DNA of 45,130 nt from Alphaproteobacteria bacterium UBA2966 (GTDB lineage Bacteria > Pseudomonadota > Alphaproteobacteria > UBA2966). The notes below the pieces were generated by a model. That model had not been told where the DNA came from, did not search any database, and saw only the letters and a list, made by a program, of their open reading frames with translations. A program made the position numbers and the translations under genes. The DNA lies in NCBI GenBank assembly GCA_002348365.1, contig DEBC01000122.1, positions 1 through 45,130 of the forward strand, read 5' to 3'. Shown one piece after another: positions 25,915 to 34,208 of the stretch (position 1 is the stretch's first letter; every line of letters starts with the position of its first letter).

Positions 25915-26619
25915 TTACTCAGTTGCGCCCAAAGCCGAGGCAGGACCCGCTGAATTGTCAGCACTCGATGGTGTTTCGCCCGCTTGGTGCCGGCCAATTA
26001 CCCGCGCGACACTGGCCCGATCTGGATCGGTTTCGTCACGCCTTCGTACCAAGTCACCCGGATCCGCAACCATCTTTCCCAGGTTGGCTTGCAGTGCACA
26101 ACCGAAGTTTGTCGGCACGGAATTGTCAAAGCTCGCTAGGTTATCTCTGGACCAGTCACCACATTCCGGTACACGGACGATGTGTGTCTGGAACGCCATC
26201 TCGATCAACGAGCGCTGATCCTGCCGGGGTTTTTCAATCCTGCTGCTGATCTCGTTGCGCCTGACGCCTTGCGCAATCGCGAAGGCCTCAACTGCCGACG
26301 CACGTTCAAGCAATATCGCCTGGTCGCTCCCGTCTTCATAAACCATCAGGTCGATTCGACTTCGGCCTGCTCGCAGATAGGCCGCAAAGTACTCCTCTAG
26401 CTTTTGAGAAACATTCTCTGGGACCCTCGACTCACTTTTCTCGAATTCAACGCTCACCCGTGCGACCACGGGTTTGACCTCCGTCTGGTGGCGGACTCGG
26501 TAGTCATGGCTAGCAGGATCGTAAACACTTGGGGCAACAGTGCAGGACCCAAGTAGCAGTCCCAACACTGTGGTTGAAAGAGTAGCAAACTGAATCAAAG
26601 GAGATTGAAGAGTATCCAT
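25915..26619 (-). CDS. cpaD: CpaD-family pilus biogenesis lipoprotein
   Basis: From ATG 26619 (GGAG 9 bases upstream) the product has 234 residues. It has a lipoprotein signal (LSTTVLGLLLGSC, lipobox LGSC) and a CpaD-like body: DYRVRHQTEVKP, ARVSVEFEKSESRVPENVSQ and a conserved C-terminal CALQANLGKMVADPGDLV. CpaD is a periplasm-facing outer-membrane lipoprotein required for Cpa pilus assembly. A GTG three codons earlier is possible but sits on top of its ribosome site. It begins 5 bp after the secretin gene. Confidence 0.88.
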   Translation of the reverse strand: MDTLQSPLIQFATLSTTVLGLLLGSCTVAPSVYDPASHDYRVRHQTEVKPVVARVSVEFEKSESRVPENVSQKLEEYFAAYLRAGRSRIDLMVYEDGSDQAILLERASAVEAFAIAQGVRRNEISSRIEKPRQDQRSLIEMAFQTHIVRVPECGDWSRDNLASFDNSVPTNFGCALQANLGKMVADPGDLVRRRDETDPDRASVARVIGRHQAGETPSSADNSAGPASALGATE

Positions 26620-26624
26620 AGCGG

Positions 26625-28049
26625 TCACTCCGAAATGAACCCGATGGGTCCGTGTAACGACCCACGTGGCTGCGTTGACCCAGGTCGGCCATACTTCGCA
26701 TGGAGTCGGCCCAGCAAGTACATCTCTGAGTCGGTGGCTGGCGCGAATCCGTCGCCTGGAAGAACAATCTCGCGGTCATCGATAGCCCGCACGAGGTAAC
26801 CAGTGACGGTTACAATCAACTCCGTTTCATCCTTTTGGAAATCGACGCTTCGGAACAAAGCTCCCAATACAGGTATGTCCGTAAGTCCCGGGATTCCCGT
26901 TACGGTGTTGTCGAAATCATTCTGCAGCAGTCCGCCGATGACGAGTGCACCGCCACTTGGGAGTTCAACCGTCGTTTCCGTGCGCCGAGTGGTGAATCCG
27001 GGAATTGTGGCGCCCAAGATGGTGATAGCGTTTGTATTATCGATTTGGCTCACTTCGGTCGCAACGTGAAGATTGATGCGCCCTGAATCCAGGACAGTGG
27101 GTCGAAATCCAAGAGAAACACCAAAATCCCTGAACTCGATGACGATGTTTCCGTTCTGGTCCACGCCTGCCGGTACCGGAATTTCGCCTCCCGCGAGAAA
27201 GCTTGCCCCCTCTCCGGACAATGACGTCAGATTGGGTTCGGCCAGTGTCCTGACAAATCCTTCTGACTCCAGCACGTCCAAGGCCAATGCGGCATTGTGG
27301 AAGGGGCTCCCGGGAAACAAGCCAAATCGCACCTGACTGGTCTGACCCGTCGTTCTGGTGACGCCGCCGGCGGTCAGTGGCGCAAGGAGGCCCCCACCAA
27401 TGTCCGTTACGGTATCGGATTCGCCGACAACGCCACTGATGCCCAGCGCCTTGGTGATGTTTCGTCGAACCTCGGCAATTCTAACCCGCAGCATTACCTG
27501 TTGTTCCGCTCGCACGGCCAGTTGGTTAATCAAATTCTGTGGCTCGGGAACAAACCGCGCCACCAACGACTCTATGTTGTTCAGCACCCGAGAAGTACGC
27601 ACGCTTCCACTGATCACAATGTTCTGCTGGATTGCCGCTACTTTGATAATTTCATTGGGAAACAAGGTTTCGATTGCTGAACGAAGTTCCTCAAGATTAT
27701 GCGTGACAAGAATCCTCAGTGCATGGATAACCTTCTGATCGGCATCCAGGAAAACCATGTTCGTGATGCCGATTTCCAATCCGACCAAGTTTACAAGTTC
27801 GGGCGATCTCACCACGACGTCGGCGACAGTCGGGTCAGCCACGATGACATCGGATACCTTCACAGGAAGCTGAATTAGTTCAGCTTTGCCGACGGCAAGT
27901 TCCAGAGTTTTGGTCTCGTTAGAAGGAGCACCCAGTGCCATGGGTACCGTTTTTCCTGACGTTTGGGCTGTCGCAGGCTCGGCGAACAAGATGAAGACCA
28001 TCGTCACCGCAAGTGCAATCCTACCCACAGCAGCTGCCAAGCGACTCAA
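26625..28049 (-). CDS. cpaC: CpaC/RcpA outer-membrane secretin
   Basis: A TTG start overlaps the cpaB stop, with AGGAG 8 bases upstream. The 474-residue protein has a signal peptide (IALAVTMVFILFAEPATA), an N-terminal pilus-secretin domain (LELAVGKAELIQLP), a BON-like domain (AIQQNIVISGSVRTS) and the secretin core (EGFVRTLAEPNLTSLSGEGASFLAGGE, then LPSGGALVIGGLLQND). It forms the outer-membrane channel of the Flp pilus. Length and order fit Caulobacter CpaC. Confidence 0.94.
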   Translation of the reverse strand: MSRLAAAVGRIALAVTMVFILFAEPATAQTSGKTVPMALGAPSNETKTLELAVGKAELIQLPVKVSDVIVADPTVADVVVRSPELVNLVGLEIGITNMVFLDADQKVIHALRILVTHNLEELRSAIETLFPNEIIKVAAIQQNIVISGSVRTSRVLNNIESLVARFVPEPQNLINQLAVRAEQQVMLRVRIAEVRRNITKALGISGVVGESDTVTDIGGGLLAPLTAGGVTRTTGQTSQVRFGLFPGSPFHNAALALDVLESEGFVRTLAEPNLTSLSGEGASFLAGGEIPVPAGVDQNGNIVIEFRDFGVSLGFRPTVLDSGRINLHVATEVSQIDNTNAITILGATIPGFTTRRTETTVELPSGGALVIGGLLQNDFDNTVTGIPGLTDIPVLGALFRSVDFQKDETELIVTVTGYLVRAIDDREIVLPGDGFAPATDSEMYLLGRLHAKYGRPGSTQPRGSLHGPIGFISE

Positions 28050-29032
28050 TTTCCTGACTCCTCAACCTCGCGCGGGAAGCGCACGGTCTCGGACTCCCCT
28101 CCACGCACAATGGTGACCTCTTCAAACGTCTCTTCTTCGGGCTCAGGAGGAACCGACACAACTGGGGGTGTGGGAACGGGAGTCTCAGGTTCTTTGGCGC
28201 GTTCGGGAAAGAGCGAGGCCACGTAAGCGGCATTGATGTCGGCCCGAATGGACGTGAGGATCTCGAGTTCGCTCGTGAACGGAAATTCGCGAGGAATGGG
28301 TTCAATCTCCGGCGGTGTCAGGCTTCGAAGCACCAAATAGAGTTCACCGATTGTTCGCGCGACCGCAAGAATTTCTGCCTGTTTCGGCGAGACTTCGAAC
28401 GTCACCGTCCCTCCAACATGGGTGCCCGTCCCAAGATTTTGGACGCTTTGGTCGATCGCGAGAACCTTCAAATCCGTCAAGATGACTTCGCCATACTGCC
28501 TAACACTCTTGCGCTCCTCCTCACCGCCGCGCGGCCGCGCCTCGGTTACGATTGAATCGACACCAGAAATCAGGATTAGATCGACTCGATCTCCAGGAGA
28601 GATGAACCCTGCGACTCCCGCTTCAACATTGACCGGAGCCGTCGCGGCGCGCATGCCCGGCGTAAGCGTCACTGACATCAGACTCTGCTCACCCGGCCGA
28701 ATGACCTTGGCAGACGTGATCGGTTCACCTGTCACAATTTCCTTGATAACCGCTGCACCCGCAAACTGCGCCCCGATACCCGAATTCTCCAAAACATATT
28801 CCGGCGCGATGCCTTCCTCGGGCCAGGCGCGCCATTCGAAATGATCTTCCTGGTTAAGGACGCGACCTGGTCGCAGATGAATTTTGGCGACGAGCACCCG
28901 CTGCGCGGGGATCACCTCGTGCTCTACGATAACTTTCGGCGCCGGTTGTTGCACGAAGCGTAGCAATAAAAATCCCGCGACACTTGATATGCCTAGAGCA
29001 ACAACAATGATGATCACCGTTACCAGGCGCAT
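28046..29032 (-). CDS. cpaB: CpaB/RcpC pilus assembly protein (SAF domain)
   Basis: The 328-residue protein starts with one membrane anchor (LVTVIIIVVALGISSVAGFLLL), then a SAF domain (IPAQRVLVAKIHLRPGRVLNQEDH, about 42-105) and an RcpC-like domain with GFISPGDRVDLILI. The C-terminal tail is Pro/Glu-rich. CpaB/RcpC sits in the periplasm and may stabilise the secretin. It is coupled to cpaC by a TTGA overlap. The 114 bp upstream (29033-29146) is AT-rich and may hold a secondary promoter. Confidence 0.92.
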   Translation of the reverse strand: MRLVTVIIIVVALGISSVAGFLLLRFVQQPAPKVIVEHEVIPAQRVLVAKIHLRPGRVLNQEDHFEWRAWPEEGIAPEYVLENSGIGAQFAGAAVIKEIVTGEPITSAKVIRPGEQSLMSVTLTPGMRAATAPVNVEAGVAGFISPGDRVDLILISGVDSIVTEARPRGGEEERKSVRQYGEVILTDLKVLAIDQSVQNLGTGTHVGGTVTFEVSPKQAEILAVARTIGELYLVLRSLTPPEIEPIPREFPFTSELEILTSIRADINAAYVASLFPERAKEPETPVPTPPVVSVPPEPEEETFEEVTIVRGGESETVRFPREVEESGN

Positions 29033-29146
29033 ACGACTTATGCCTTACCAGTCTTCGAATAGGTCATACTGTTTAGTTACTTAATTATCATTCAGTAAAA
29101 GATAACAAACAACGCAAACCAGTGCTCAAAACCCAAGTCTACAATA

Positions 29147-29644
29147 TTACCAAATTCCCTCCGACTTCATTATATCGCCCATAATTGACAACCCACCGGC
29201 GCAAATTGCAACCGCATATGGTATCCCGGAGTCGTTTGACCACAAGCGCCGCCACCACTTCATCGAGATGACGGAATTGACCCAGTCCAGCCGCCGACCA
29301 ATGAGAAGAACAAGCGCAAGTGCACCCCCCCAAATCGCGACCCAAATCATAAATGCCGGCAGTTCGGCCCATCCCACCCAAGGTGTAGCGGCGGCCAGTA
29401 ACTTAACGTCCCCACCGCCAAGCCAGTTGAGGCGAAATAGGGTAGCGCCAACCGCAAGCACCAAGAAGCCGCAGGCCAAACTGGCGCCGATGTCGATCAC
29501 ACTCCGATCGGAAGCGAGAGCGTAGGCAAGAAAGCCAACCAGCAACGCTATTGGCAGACCGTTCGGAATCTCGTACCTGACAATGTCCGATGTAGCCGCT
29601 GCCAGCAGCGTCACGGGGAATATGAGCTCGATGTACGCAGACAT
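29147..29644 (-). CDS. cpaA: CpaA/TadV type IV prepilin peptidase
   Basis: The 165-residue membrane protein belongs to the short A24 aspartyl prepilin peptidases. The two catalytic Asp are in SDIVRYEIPN (about residue 19) and in LGGGDVKLL (about 78, the GxGD motif). Several hydrophobic helices surround them. It cleaves and thereby matures the Flp pilin and TadE/F pseudopilins. It is encoded 145 bp after flp in the same direction. Confidence 0.92.
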   Translation of the reverse strand: MSAYIELIFPVTLLAAATSDIVRYEIPNGLPIALLVGFLAYALASDRSVIDIGASLACGFLVLAVGATLFRLNWLGGGDVKLLAAATPWVGWAELPAFMIWVAIWGGALALVLLIGRRLDWVNSVISMKWWRRLWSNDSGIPYAVAICAGGLSIMGDIMKSEGIW

Positions 29645-29742
29645 GCCAATGGTCCGTGCGCCTGCTTATACGGCTCAAACATGCTGCTGCCCCGGTCGCC
29701 TCAATTGCGCGCCGGGGCAGACTATCGCTAATCGAACTTCTG

Positions 29743-29761
29743 CCGCGGTGCCTGACACCGC
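29743..29761 (-). terminator. Hairpin between flp and cpaA (attenuator or mRNA-stabilising)
   Basis: A 6-bp stem GCGGTG/CACCGC with a five-base loop lies about 30 bp after the flp stop. No T-tract follows on the minus strand, so it is more likely a partial terminator or a 3'-end stabiliser that keeps pilin mRNA abundant over downstream genes. Confidence 0.35.
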
Positions 29762-29789
29762 AGCGAGCCTCAGTTCGGTTGGAACCTAC

Positions 29790-29975
29790 CTAGTTCGCGT
29801 TCGTGGTCGCGTCCTGCAAACCACCGGAAACGGCGTTAAACAGGTTCGCCAAATCTGTTCCAAGGGTCGTGAGGATCGCAATAATAACCACGGCGATCAG
29901 ACCAGCAATCAGGCCGTATTCAATGGCCGTGACCGCCGATTTATCATCGAGCAGCGTCCGCAGAAAGCTACGCAT
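29790..29975 (-). CDS. flp: Flp-type major pilin
   Basis: The 61-residue prepilin has a short charged leader (MRSFLRTLLDDKSA), then VTAIEYGLIAGLIAVVIIAI, the Flp signature with Glu at +5 and adjacent Tyr. Length is normal for the major subunit of Tad pili. The processing position before VTAIEY would carry Ala at -1 rather than the more common Gly. A strong GAGGAGGG ribosome site lies upstream, fitting high expression. It heads the leftward pilus unit. Confidence 0.95.
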   Translation of the reverse strand: MRSFLRTLLDDKSAVTAIEYGLIAGLIAVVIIAILTTLGTDLANLFNAVSGGLQDATTNAN

Positions 29976-30366
29976 AGAACAATTCCCTCCTCAAATATCC
30001 ACGAAAACCCAAGCTCTTTCCCCAAGCCGCCTTGCCGACGCGAGACGATAGTCGTTCGATCAGAGATTATGCGGTAACAGGTTGTGAATGTCTATATGAG
30101 CACCTGATTTCCAGTTTCTAACAATGACACTAGTCGCATTCTTATAGTTAAATATTAGTTAATCAGAAACGCGTCTTCAACTTTGACTATTGTAACACCC
30201 CATTTGTTTCCTGATTTTCATTGAGCCTATGATTGTCGCAGTGAGTTCAATGAACGTATGGTTGTTTTGAGTGCGAGAACACGTTAGTTCGTCGACTCTT
30301 GGATGCGTTGATCGCATGCAGACACTCATCGCCGGGACGGCGGGTCTCACCGGTTAGGGGGTATTC
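29976..30366. promoter_or_regulatory. Divergent control region, flp / receiver-GGDEF gene
   Basis: This gene-free 391 bp holds the promoters of flp (leftward) and of the gene at 30367 (rightward). On the minus strand a sigma70-like pair TTGAAG (30175-30180) and TAATAT (30152-30157) is separated by exactly 17 bp. A CtrA-type box overlaps the latter. The segment 30100-30210 is notably AT-rich. An AGGGGG ribosome site (30354-30359) precedes the rightward GTG start. Confidence 0.5.
30147..30162 (-). promoter_or_regulatory. Perfect CtrA-type box upstream of flp
   Basis: On the minus strand TTAA, seven bases, TTAAC matches the full CtrA consensus. It is 171 bp before the flp start codon. If TAATAT inside it is the -10 element, CtrA binding would block it. 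If the downstream half-site is instead at -35 (TTTAAC, with TGTCAT 17 bp further), CtrA would activate, as at Caulobacter pilA. Confidence 0.6.
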
Positions 30367-31230
30367 GTGAGAATCCTTATCGCCGACAGCAACGTTCTGT
30401 TTGCCAGGCTGGTGCGTCTCAAACTGGAGAAATGGGGCCACAAAGTCGATACGGCGCTTACCGGCGCGGAAGCATGGGACCTGGCGCGACGCAACAATTA
30501 TCGCGTCATGATTCTTGATTGGCCGCTGGAGGTCATCGATGGCGGGCGGTTGTGCCGGCAGGTTCGCAATCTCGACCGTGGCCGCTATACCTACATCCTC
30601 TTCTACAGCGAGCGTTCCGACCATGAGAGCGTCATGGAAGCATTCGAAGCTGGTACGGATGACTATCTCTTCAAGCCGTTCAATCCACTGATTTTGAAAC
30701 TTCGATTGAAGACGGGGAAACGCCTCCTGAATCTAGAAGACGAACTGCTGAGCATAGCAAGCTTCGATCCCCAGACGGGTTTGATCAATTACGAGACGTT
30801 TGCACGGTTCTTCCGTACACACCTGGCGGGCGCGGTTCGATTTATGGAGTCTGGTACATTGATGTCGGTGAGGTTGGTGAACTACAGGGACGTTTTCGAG
30901 ACGCACGGATATGACGCAGCGACCAAGTTGATGATTGAAATTTCCCGAATCCTTCCGACGCATCTCAGAGCGGCCGATCTCGTCGCAAGGGTCACCGACG
31001 ATTCATACTTCATCCTGCTTCCTCAGACCCCCATCGAGAATGCTGACACGGTCATGCAAAAGCTCGAAGCGGACATTGCTGAGATCGCCGTATTCGCGGG
31101 CATGACCGAGATTCGTGCGAGCGTCTCGATCGACCATGCGGGCTATCCTCAGGAAGTAGCCGATCCAGATCAGATTATGGCGCACCTCATGCCCTCGGAA
31201 GCGTCCGCCGTACGCCGATCGGCGAACTGA
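30367..31230 (+). CDS. Response regulator with receiver and degenerate GGDEF-like domain
   Basis: A GTG start with AGGGGG upstream gives 287 residues. The receiver domain (1-115) has Asp7, the phospho-acceptor Asp51 (MILDWPL) and Lys103 (FKPF). After a linker helix, residues about 125-280 resemble a GGDEF domain (FDPQTGLINYETFARFF at its start, LVARVTDDSYFILLPQ where RxGGDEF is expected). The active-site GGDEF is replaced by TDDSY, so cyclic-di-GMP synthesis is unlikely; it may bind a ligand or partner. It is divergent from flp and could regulate the Tad pilus. No histidine kinase gene lies beside it. Confidence 0.8.
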   Translation: MRILIADSNVLFARLVRLKLEKWGHKVDTALTGAEAWDLARRNNYRVMILDWPLEVIDGGRLCRQVRNLDRGRYTYILFYSERSDHESVMEAFEAGTDDYLFKPFNPLILKLRLKTGKRLLNLEDELLSIASFDPQTGLINYETFARFFRTHLAGAVRFMESGTLMSVRLVNYRDVFETHGYDAATKLMIEISRILPTHLRAADLVARVTDDSYFILLPQTPIENADTVMQKLEADIAEIAVFAGMTEIRASVSIDHAGYPQEVADPDQIMAHLMPSEASAVRRSAN

Positions 31231-31351
31231 GTTGTTGTGCGTGCGATATTGTCCTGCTGATAGGTAACCTCCACAAACTCTCTCAACCTGGAATCAGCAG
31301 CACCGCCGCCGCGGTTATATCGACGTGGTTTGGACAGGCCAGAACGTCCCC

Positions 31352-31639
31352 TTAACTCACGTTTGCGACGAAACCTCGATAGGGTTTGACCCCGTAGACC
31401 TCGATAGATAGCAACCCGAGTTTCACCAATGGGAGACCGTTGAGCATCTCCTCCGCATCTTCCACGCTGTCCGCTTCGAGGACGAGGACCGCACCATTTC
31501 CATCGCTTCGGCTGTATAGCTCCCGGACTTTTTCATCAGCAAAGAGCTTCATGGCATATGCCGACTCCGCCTCGAGATGCGGCGCGAAATCCTCGGCCTG
31601 ATGCTTGTCGCTCCGGTGGGCGATGGCGACGACTTTCAT
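31352..31639 (-). CDS. YCII-like dimeric alpha/beta-barrel protein
   Basis: The 95-residue protein fits the YCII/muconolactone-isomerase-like ferredoxin fold: MKVVAIAHRSDKH, DGNGAVLVLEADSVEDAEEML, LPLVKLGLLSIEVYGVKPY. Such proteins are small dimers, some enzymatic and many of unknown role. It diverges from the hydrolase gene at 31798. A GGAGGATCAAG sequence precedes the ATG. No substrate can be assigned. Confidence 0.72.
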   Translation of the reverse strand: MKVVAIAHRSDKHQAEDFAPHLEAESAYAMKLFADEKVRELYSRSDGNGAVLVLEADSVEDAEEMLNGLPLVKLGLLSIEVYGVKPYRGFVANVS

Positions 31640-31797
31640 GACTTGATCCTCCTTTGAAGTTTCCTGGACTTTATCAAGTTTGATCCAGCCCGCAAGCTGG
31701 GGTGTGGGTTGACCGGACCGTGCTGTTTGCCCAAAACATCGCTCAGCGGCGGCAGAGCGAGACGGCTCCGCACCCGATCCCTGGAGCGGATAACAAA

Positions 31798-32721
31798 ATG
31801 ACTGAGATCACGCATCATTCGGATACCGTTAATGGGTTGCTTTGGCACTGGGTAGAAGCAGGCGACGGTGATCCCGTCGTTCTTCTGCATGGCATTCCGG
31901 AAAGCTGGCAATGCTGGAAGCATCAAATCCCAACTCTGGCCACGCAATTTAAGGTCTATGCTTTCGACCTCAAGGGATATGGACAATCGGATAAGTCCGA
32001 GGGTGACTACACCATGGGCAACGTGGCGGCCGAATTGATTGCCTGTCTGGACCATCTCGGAATCGAGAGGTTTCGCCTGGCGGGACATGACTGGGGTGTG
32101 GCTGTCGCTGACAACGTCATCAATCTCATTCCCGATCGCGTGGAACGCTATGTGCGTGCCAGCCTCGCCCTCCACAATTACGACCCGCGCAACTCGCTCC
32201 ACCACCATTTCTTCTCAAAGAACCCGGAAGCGACCACGCGGCTCATGCGCAAGACTGATGCCTACATCCGCGTTTGGTTTGAGAGTTCCTGCAAGCCGGG
32301 TTTGGTCCCCAGCGAGTCCGAGATCAACGAAATCGTGGCTGAGTTCTCCCATCCGGGCACGGCCGAAGCTGTTCCCCGCTATTTCCGCGACATTCCCAAG
32401 GGAAAACCGGTTGATTACTCGAAATTCACGATGCCGGTCCTTTACGTGCACGGAGAACATGATCCGCGCCAGCCGATGGAGTACGCCCGCGGCATGGAAG
32501 AACATCTACCTGGGCTTGAAGCAATCCTGGTTCTTGATTGCGGTCACTTCGTCACCCGCGAGCGTCCCGTCGAAATGACCAACGCCATGATGTGGTTTTA
32601 CAATTCTCTGCTGGGTGCCAGGGTGCCGCTGTTCGAACGCTCGAAGTTCCATGGATTGCCGACGCGACCGGTCAAGCCGTTGTCGCAGTCCTGGGGCGTT
32701 CATGCCTTCAAGACTGACTAG
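31798..32721 (+). CDS. Alpha/beta hydrolase, epoxide-hydrolase/dehalogenase type
   Basis: From ATG 31798 the product has 307 residues. It has the oxyanion motif HGIPESW (31-37), an Asp nucleophile in GHDWG (Asp98), the acid Asp222 in HGEHDP and the base His250 in DCGHF. An Asp rather than Ser nucleophile and the HGxPESW motif indicate an epoxide hydrolase or haloalkane/fluoroacetate dehalogenase. There is no signal peptide. It is flanked by small alpha/beta-barrel genes and a broken amidohydrolase, suggesting a lost or decaying catabolic cluster. Substrate unknown. Confidence 0.82.
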   Translation: MTEITHHSDTVNGLLWHWVEAGDGDPVVLLHGIPESWQCWKHQIPTLATQFKVYAFDLKGYGQSDKSEGDYTMGNVAAELIACLDHLGIERFRLAGHDWGVAVADNVINLIPDRVERYVRASLALHNYDPRNSLHHHFFSKNPEATTRLMRKTDAYIRVWFESSCKPGLVPSESEINEIVAEFSHPGTAEAVPRYFRDIPKGKPVDYSKFTMPVLYVHGEHDPRQPMEYARGMEEHLPGLEAILVLDCGHFVTRERPVEMTNAMMWFYNSLLGARVPLFERSKFHGLPTRPVKPLSQSWGVHAFKTD

Positions 32722-32768
32722 CCAAACGATCTGCCCAGAGCTCGGTTTTTTCGGCCTGGTGTTCTGAC

Positions 32769-33838
32769 CTATGCCGCTCTGCGGCCTTTGTGAGCCCGAG
32801 CGCCTGGCTCGGGTTCGCGATGAAACACACCTCCCTTTATCACGGCGACAATTTTGGATTGGTCTTGGAGAATGCGGATATCTGCCACGGGGTCTCCAGA
32901 TACAATCAGCAGATCCGCAAGGAACCCGGGTTGCAGCAGGCCCAATTCGTCACCTCGCCCCATCAACTCACTGCCGAACCCTGGTGGCACACTGCAGGGC
33001 ATATGTGGGGGGGGATATCCGAACAACTCCACAAAGTGCTCGATATCGCGGGCCTGCCGCCCCTGCGGCGCCCATGGAAATCCGTAGTCACCGCCGATGA
33101 CCGCCCGGATGACACGTTTGCGGGCCTCGTCGTAGACGCGGTGCGCGGATTCGAGTCGTTCAAACAATCCCTTTTCTTCGACCGCTTCACGGGTCATGCC
33201 CCAAGCTTCTGCCTCGTGAGCGGCACCGTAGCTGAAGCCAATTTCCGGCCCGAGGAATACCCGTTCTCTTGCAGAATCAAGCAGGTCTAATGCTTCCTCA
33301 TCTGCTTAGTCGGCATGATAGATGACATCCACGCCACCCCGTACGGCACGCTTGACGGATTCTGCTGTGCGGGCGTATGCGTTGACCATCGCACCGTGTG
33401 ATCGGGCAACCGCGACGGCTTCCGCAATCTCGTCCTCGAACATGATCGTCCGCTCGCCAGTTGCACCGAGCACGAAGTTGTCACCTGAGATATTGATCTT
33501 GAGCTGATCAACGCCTTCGCGGATGCAGCGTCGGCAGACACGACGTATCTCTTCCGGGCCATCGGCAAACAACACCAGCGACTCCCGATGCTGATGCTCC
33601 TGACGAATATCGCCGAGACCGGAGGTGTTCGTGATCTCCGGACTGGCGGCCCGCATCACCGGCCCCGGTATCAGACCCACTTCGATTTCGTTGCGGATTA
33701 CCACATCAAGCCGCATCTTTGCGGCGGCACCAGAGTACGCACTGGTGAATCCCGCGTCGAGGAGCGTGCGCACGTTGTGCATCGAGATCAGCGTTTGCTC
33801 TTCAACCGGAAGCGCTCCGGATGATTTTCTGGATCAGC
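32769..33838 (-). pseudogene. Amidohydrolase-family remnant with several lesions
   Basis: One minus-strand frame runs from about 33838 to 32769 with amidohydrolase sequence (SMHNVRTLLDAGFTSAYSG, EAVAVARSHGAMVNAYA, VIGGDYGFPWAPQG, ELGLLQPGFLADLLIVSGDP). It is interrupted by an in-frame TAA at 33306-33308 (VDVIYHAD, stop, ADEEALDLL). Around 32976-33014 the frame also reads PPHMPCSVPPGF. Shifting one base at the run of eight G (33007-33014) restores TYALQCATRV as in relatives, and the original frame resumes near 32976, so two compensating indels are likely. The N-terminal about 80 residues are missing: a TGA lies just upstream and the DUF1330 gene abuts. Likely a pseudogene; sequencing error could explain the indels but not the missing 5' end. 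Confidence 0.8.
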
Positions 33839-34129
33839 CTACCAGTACCCTTCGACAATAAAATGGTCGCTTTCGCTGGCTTTTTGGCGAATCGGGATAA
33901 TCGCTTGATATTCGGGTGAGTTATACCAGGCTTCAGCCTGCGCGAAGCTCGGGAATTCGATGACAACGTTGCGTGCGTTGTTCTCTTTACCCTCCAGCGT
34001 CTTTGTCCGCCCGTCGCGAACGCGATATTTGCCGCCATGGGCGATTACCGTCCCCGGTGCGATGCGGGCATATTCTGCATATGTTTCCCGGTCCGTGATA
34101 TCGACACGGGCGATATAGAATGCGGTCAT
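33839..34129 (-). CDS. DUF1330 protein
   Basis: From ATG 34129 (AGGAG 6-7 bases upstream) the product is 96 residues. It matches DUF1330: TAFYIARVDITDRETYAEYA, HGGKYRVRDG, NVVIEFPSFAQAEAWYNSPEYQ. This is a small dimeric ferredoxin-like fold of unknown biochemical role, often encoded near catabolic enzymes. It lies just upstream of, and abuts, the amidohydrolase remnant in the same direction. Confidence 0.85.
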   Translation of the reverse strand: MTAFYIARVDITDRETYAEYARIAPGTVIAHGGKYRVRDGRTKTLEGKENNARNVVIEFPSFAQAEAWYNSPEYQAIIPIRQKASESDHFIVEGYW

Positions 34130-34208
34130 TGAGTTCTCCTGCAAGCATGAGATATCGCGAACGGCTCCACCGCGCGACCCAACACAGTTCTGAACTGTAA
34201 CCGGTGCG

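Noticed and set aside
32785..32815. Inverted repeat CCCGAGC/GCTCGGG as terminator of the hydrolase gene
   Set aside because: It lies in the tail of the amidohydrolase remnant and has no T-run, so it is too weak to call.
32790..33290. 166-codon plus-strand frame
   Set aside because: Antisense to the amidohydrolase remnant, whose family motifs are clear on the minus strand.
33306..33308. Recoded stop (selenocysteine or pyrrolysine) in the amidohydrolase
   Set aside because: The codon is TAA, not TGA or TAG, and other lesions are present in the same gene.
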